Source of the DNA: Acidimicrobiales bacterium
Lineage (GTDB): Bacteria; Actinomycetota; Acidimicrobiia; Acidimicrobiales; UBA8190
Reading direction: 5' to 3'
NCBI GenBank assembly: GCA_030042575.1
Contig: JASHZK010000252.1
Coordinates: 1-6,055, forward strand
Length of the DNA: 6,055 nt
Shown: piece by piece, positions 5,994 through 6,055 of the stretch
Layout of the letters: every line of letters starts with the position of its first letter
Position numbering within the stretch: position 1 is the stretch's first letter
Program-made: the position numbers and the translations under genes
The notes under the pieces: model-generated
Databases searched by the model: none
What the model was told of the DNA's origin: nothing
Seen by the model: only the letters and a program-made list of their open reading frames with translations

Positions 5994-6055
5994 ACAACTT
6001 CACAGTGCGTCGGGCTCCTGGCGCAACGCTCCGATCAATCCTCCAGCACCTCGAG
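5994..6055. other. terminal 62 bases, no complete gene
   Basis: On the complement, two frames reach a stop soon after the right edge. One reads GGLIGALRQEPDAL before a TGA at 6002-6000, the other LEVLED before a TGA at 6037-6035. Either could be the C-terminus of a convergent gene lying mostly outside the window, but both are too short to assign. No terminator-like hairpin with a T-tract is visible after the MarR-DUF488 stop. Confidence 0.2.

Overview
The window is GC-rich, gene-dense DNA. Several genes appear to start directly at the transcription start: a TANNNT-like -10 box ends 6-7 bases before a GTG or ATG, with no Shine-Dalgarno sequence. The codon choice, the leaderless starts, and the mix of MarR and TetR regulators, a Glyoxalase_6-type VOC protein and a PQQ-repeat lipoprotein all point to a high-GC actinobacterium. 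I cannot place it to genus. The content looks like ordinary chromosome. I see no rRNA, tRNA, CRISPR array, insertion sequence or phage module.

Layout from left to right. A minus-strand lipoprotein with PQQ-type beta-propeller blades runs off the left edge (1-1202). It is the largest real gene on the left, although the longest closed reading frame there is a shadow in another frame. A 277-base divergent spacer follows, then a small plus-strand VOC/glyoxalase-like gene (1480-1833) whose start lies inside a perfect 9-3-9 palindrome. A convergent MarR-family regulator (1882-2367, minus) has a good sigma-70-like promoter containing a small perfect palindrome. Upstream of it on the same strand is an SRPBCC (START/Bet v1-like) protein (2459-2974, or 3007 with the longer start). 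Between that gene and the next lies a decayed TetR-family helix-turn-helix (about 2998-3126, plus), readable only by joining three frames. Then comes a large ClC-type chloride channel/transporter with two CBS domains (3127-5112, minus). Divergent from it is a plus-strand gene fusing a MarR winged helix to a YeaO-like DUF488 domain (5199-5993). The last 62 bases hold no complete gene.

The clearest functional unit is the ClC / MarR-DUF488 pair. Only 86 bases separate their starts, and the gap is filled by ATCGT/ACGAT half-sites about 8 bases apart that overlap the regulator's -10 box. I infer that the fused regulator controls itself and the ClC transporter. The SRPBCC and MarR genes may form a second small unit, and the TetR remnant next to them may be a lost former partner regulator. 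I found no clear new defence, mobile or biosynthetic system. The observations most worth following up are the regulator fusion with its operator array, and the frameshifted TetR relic.
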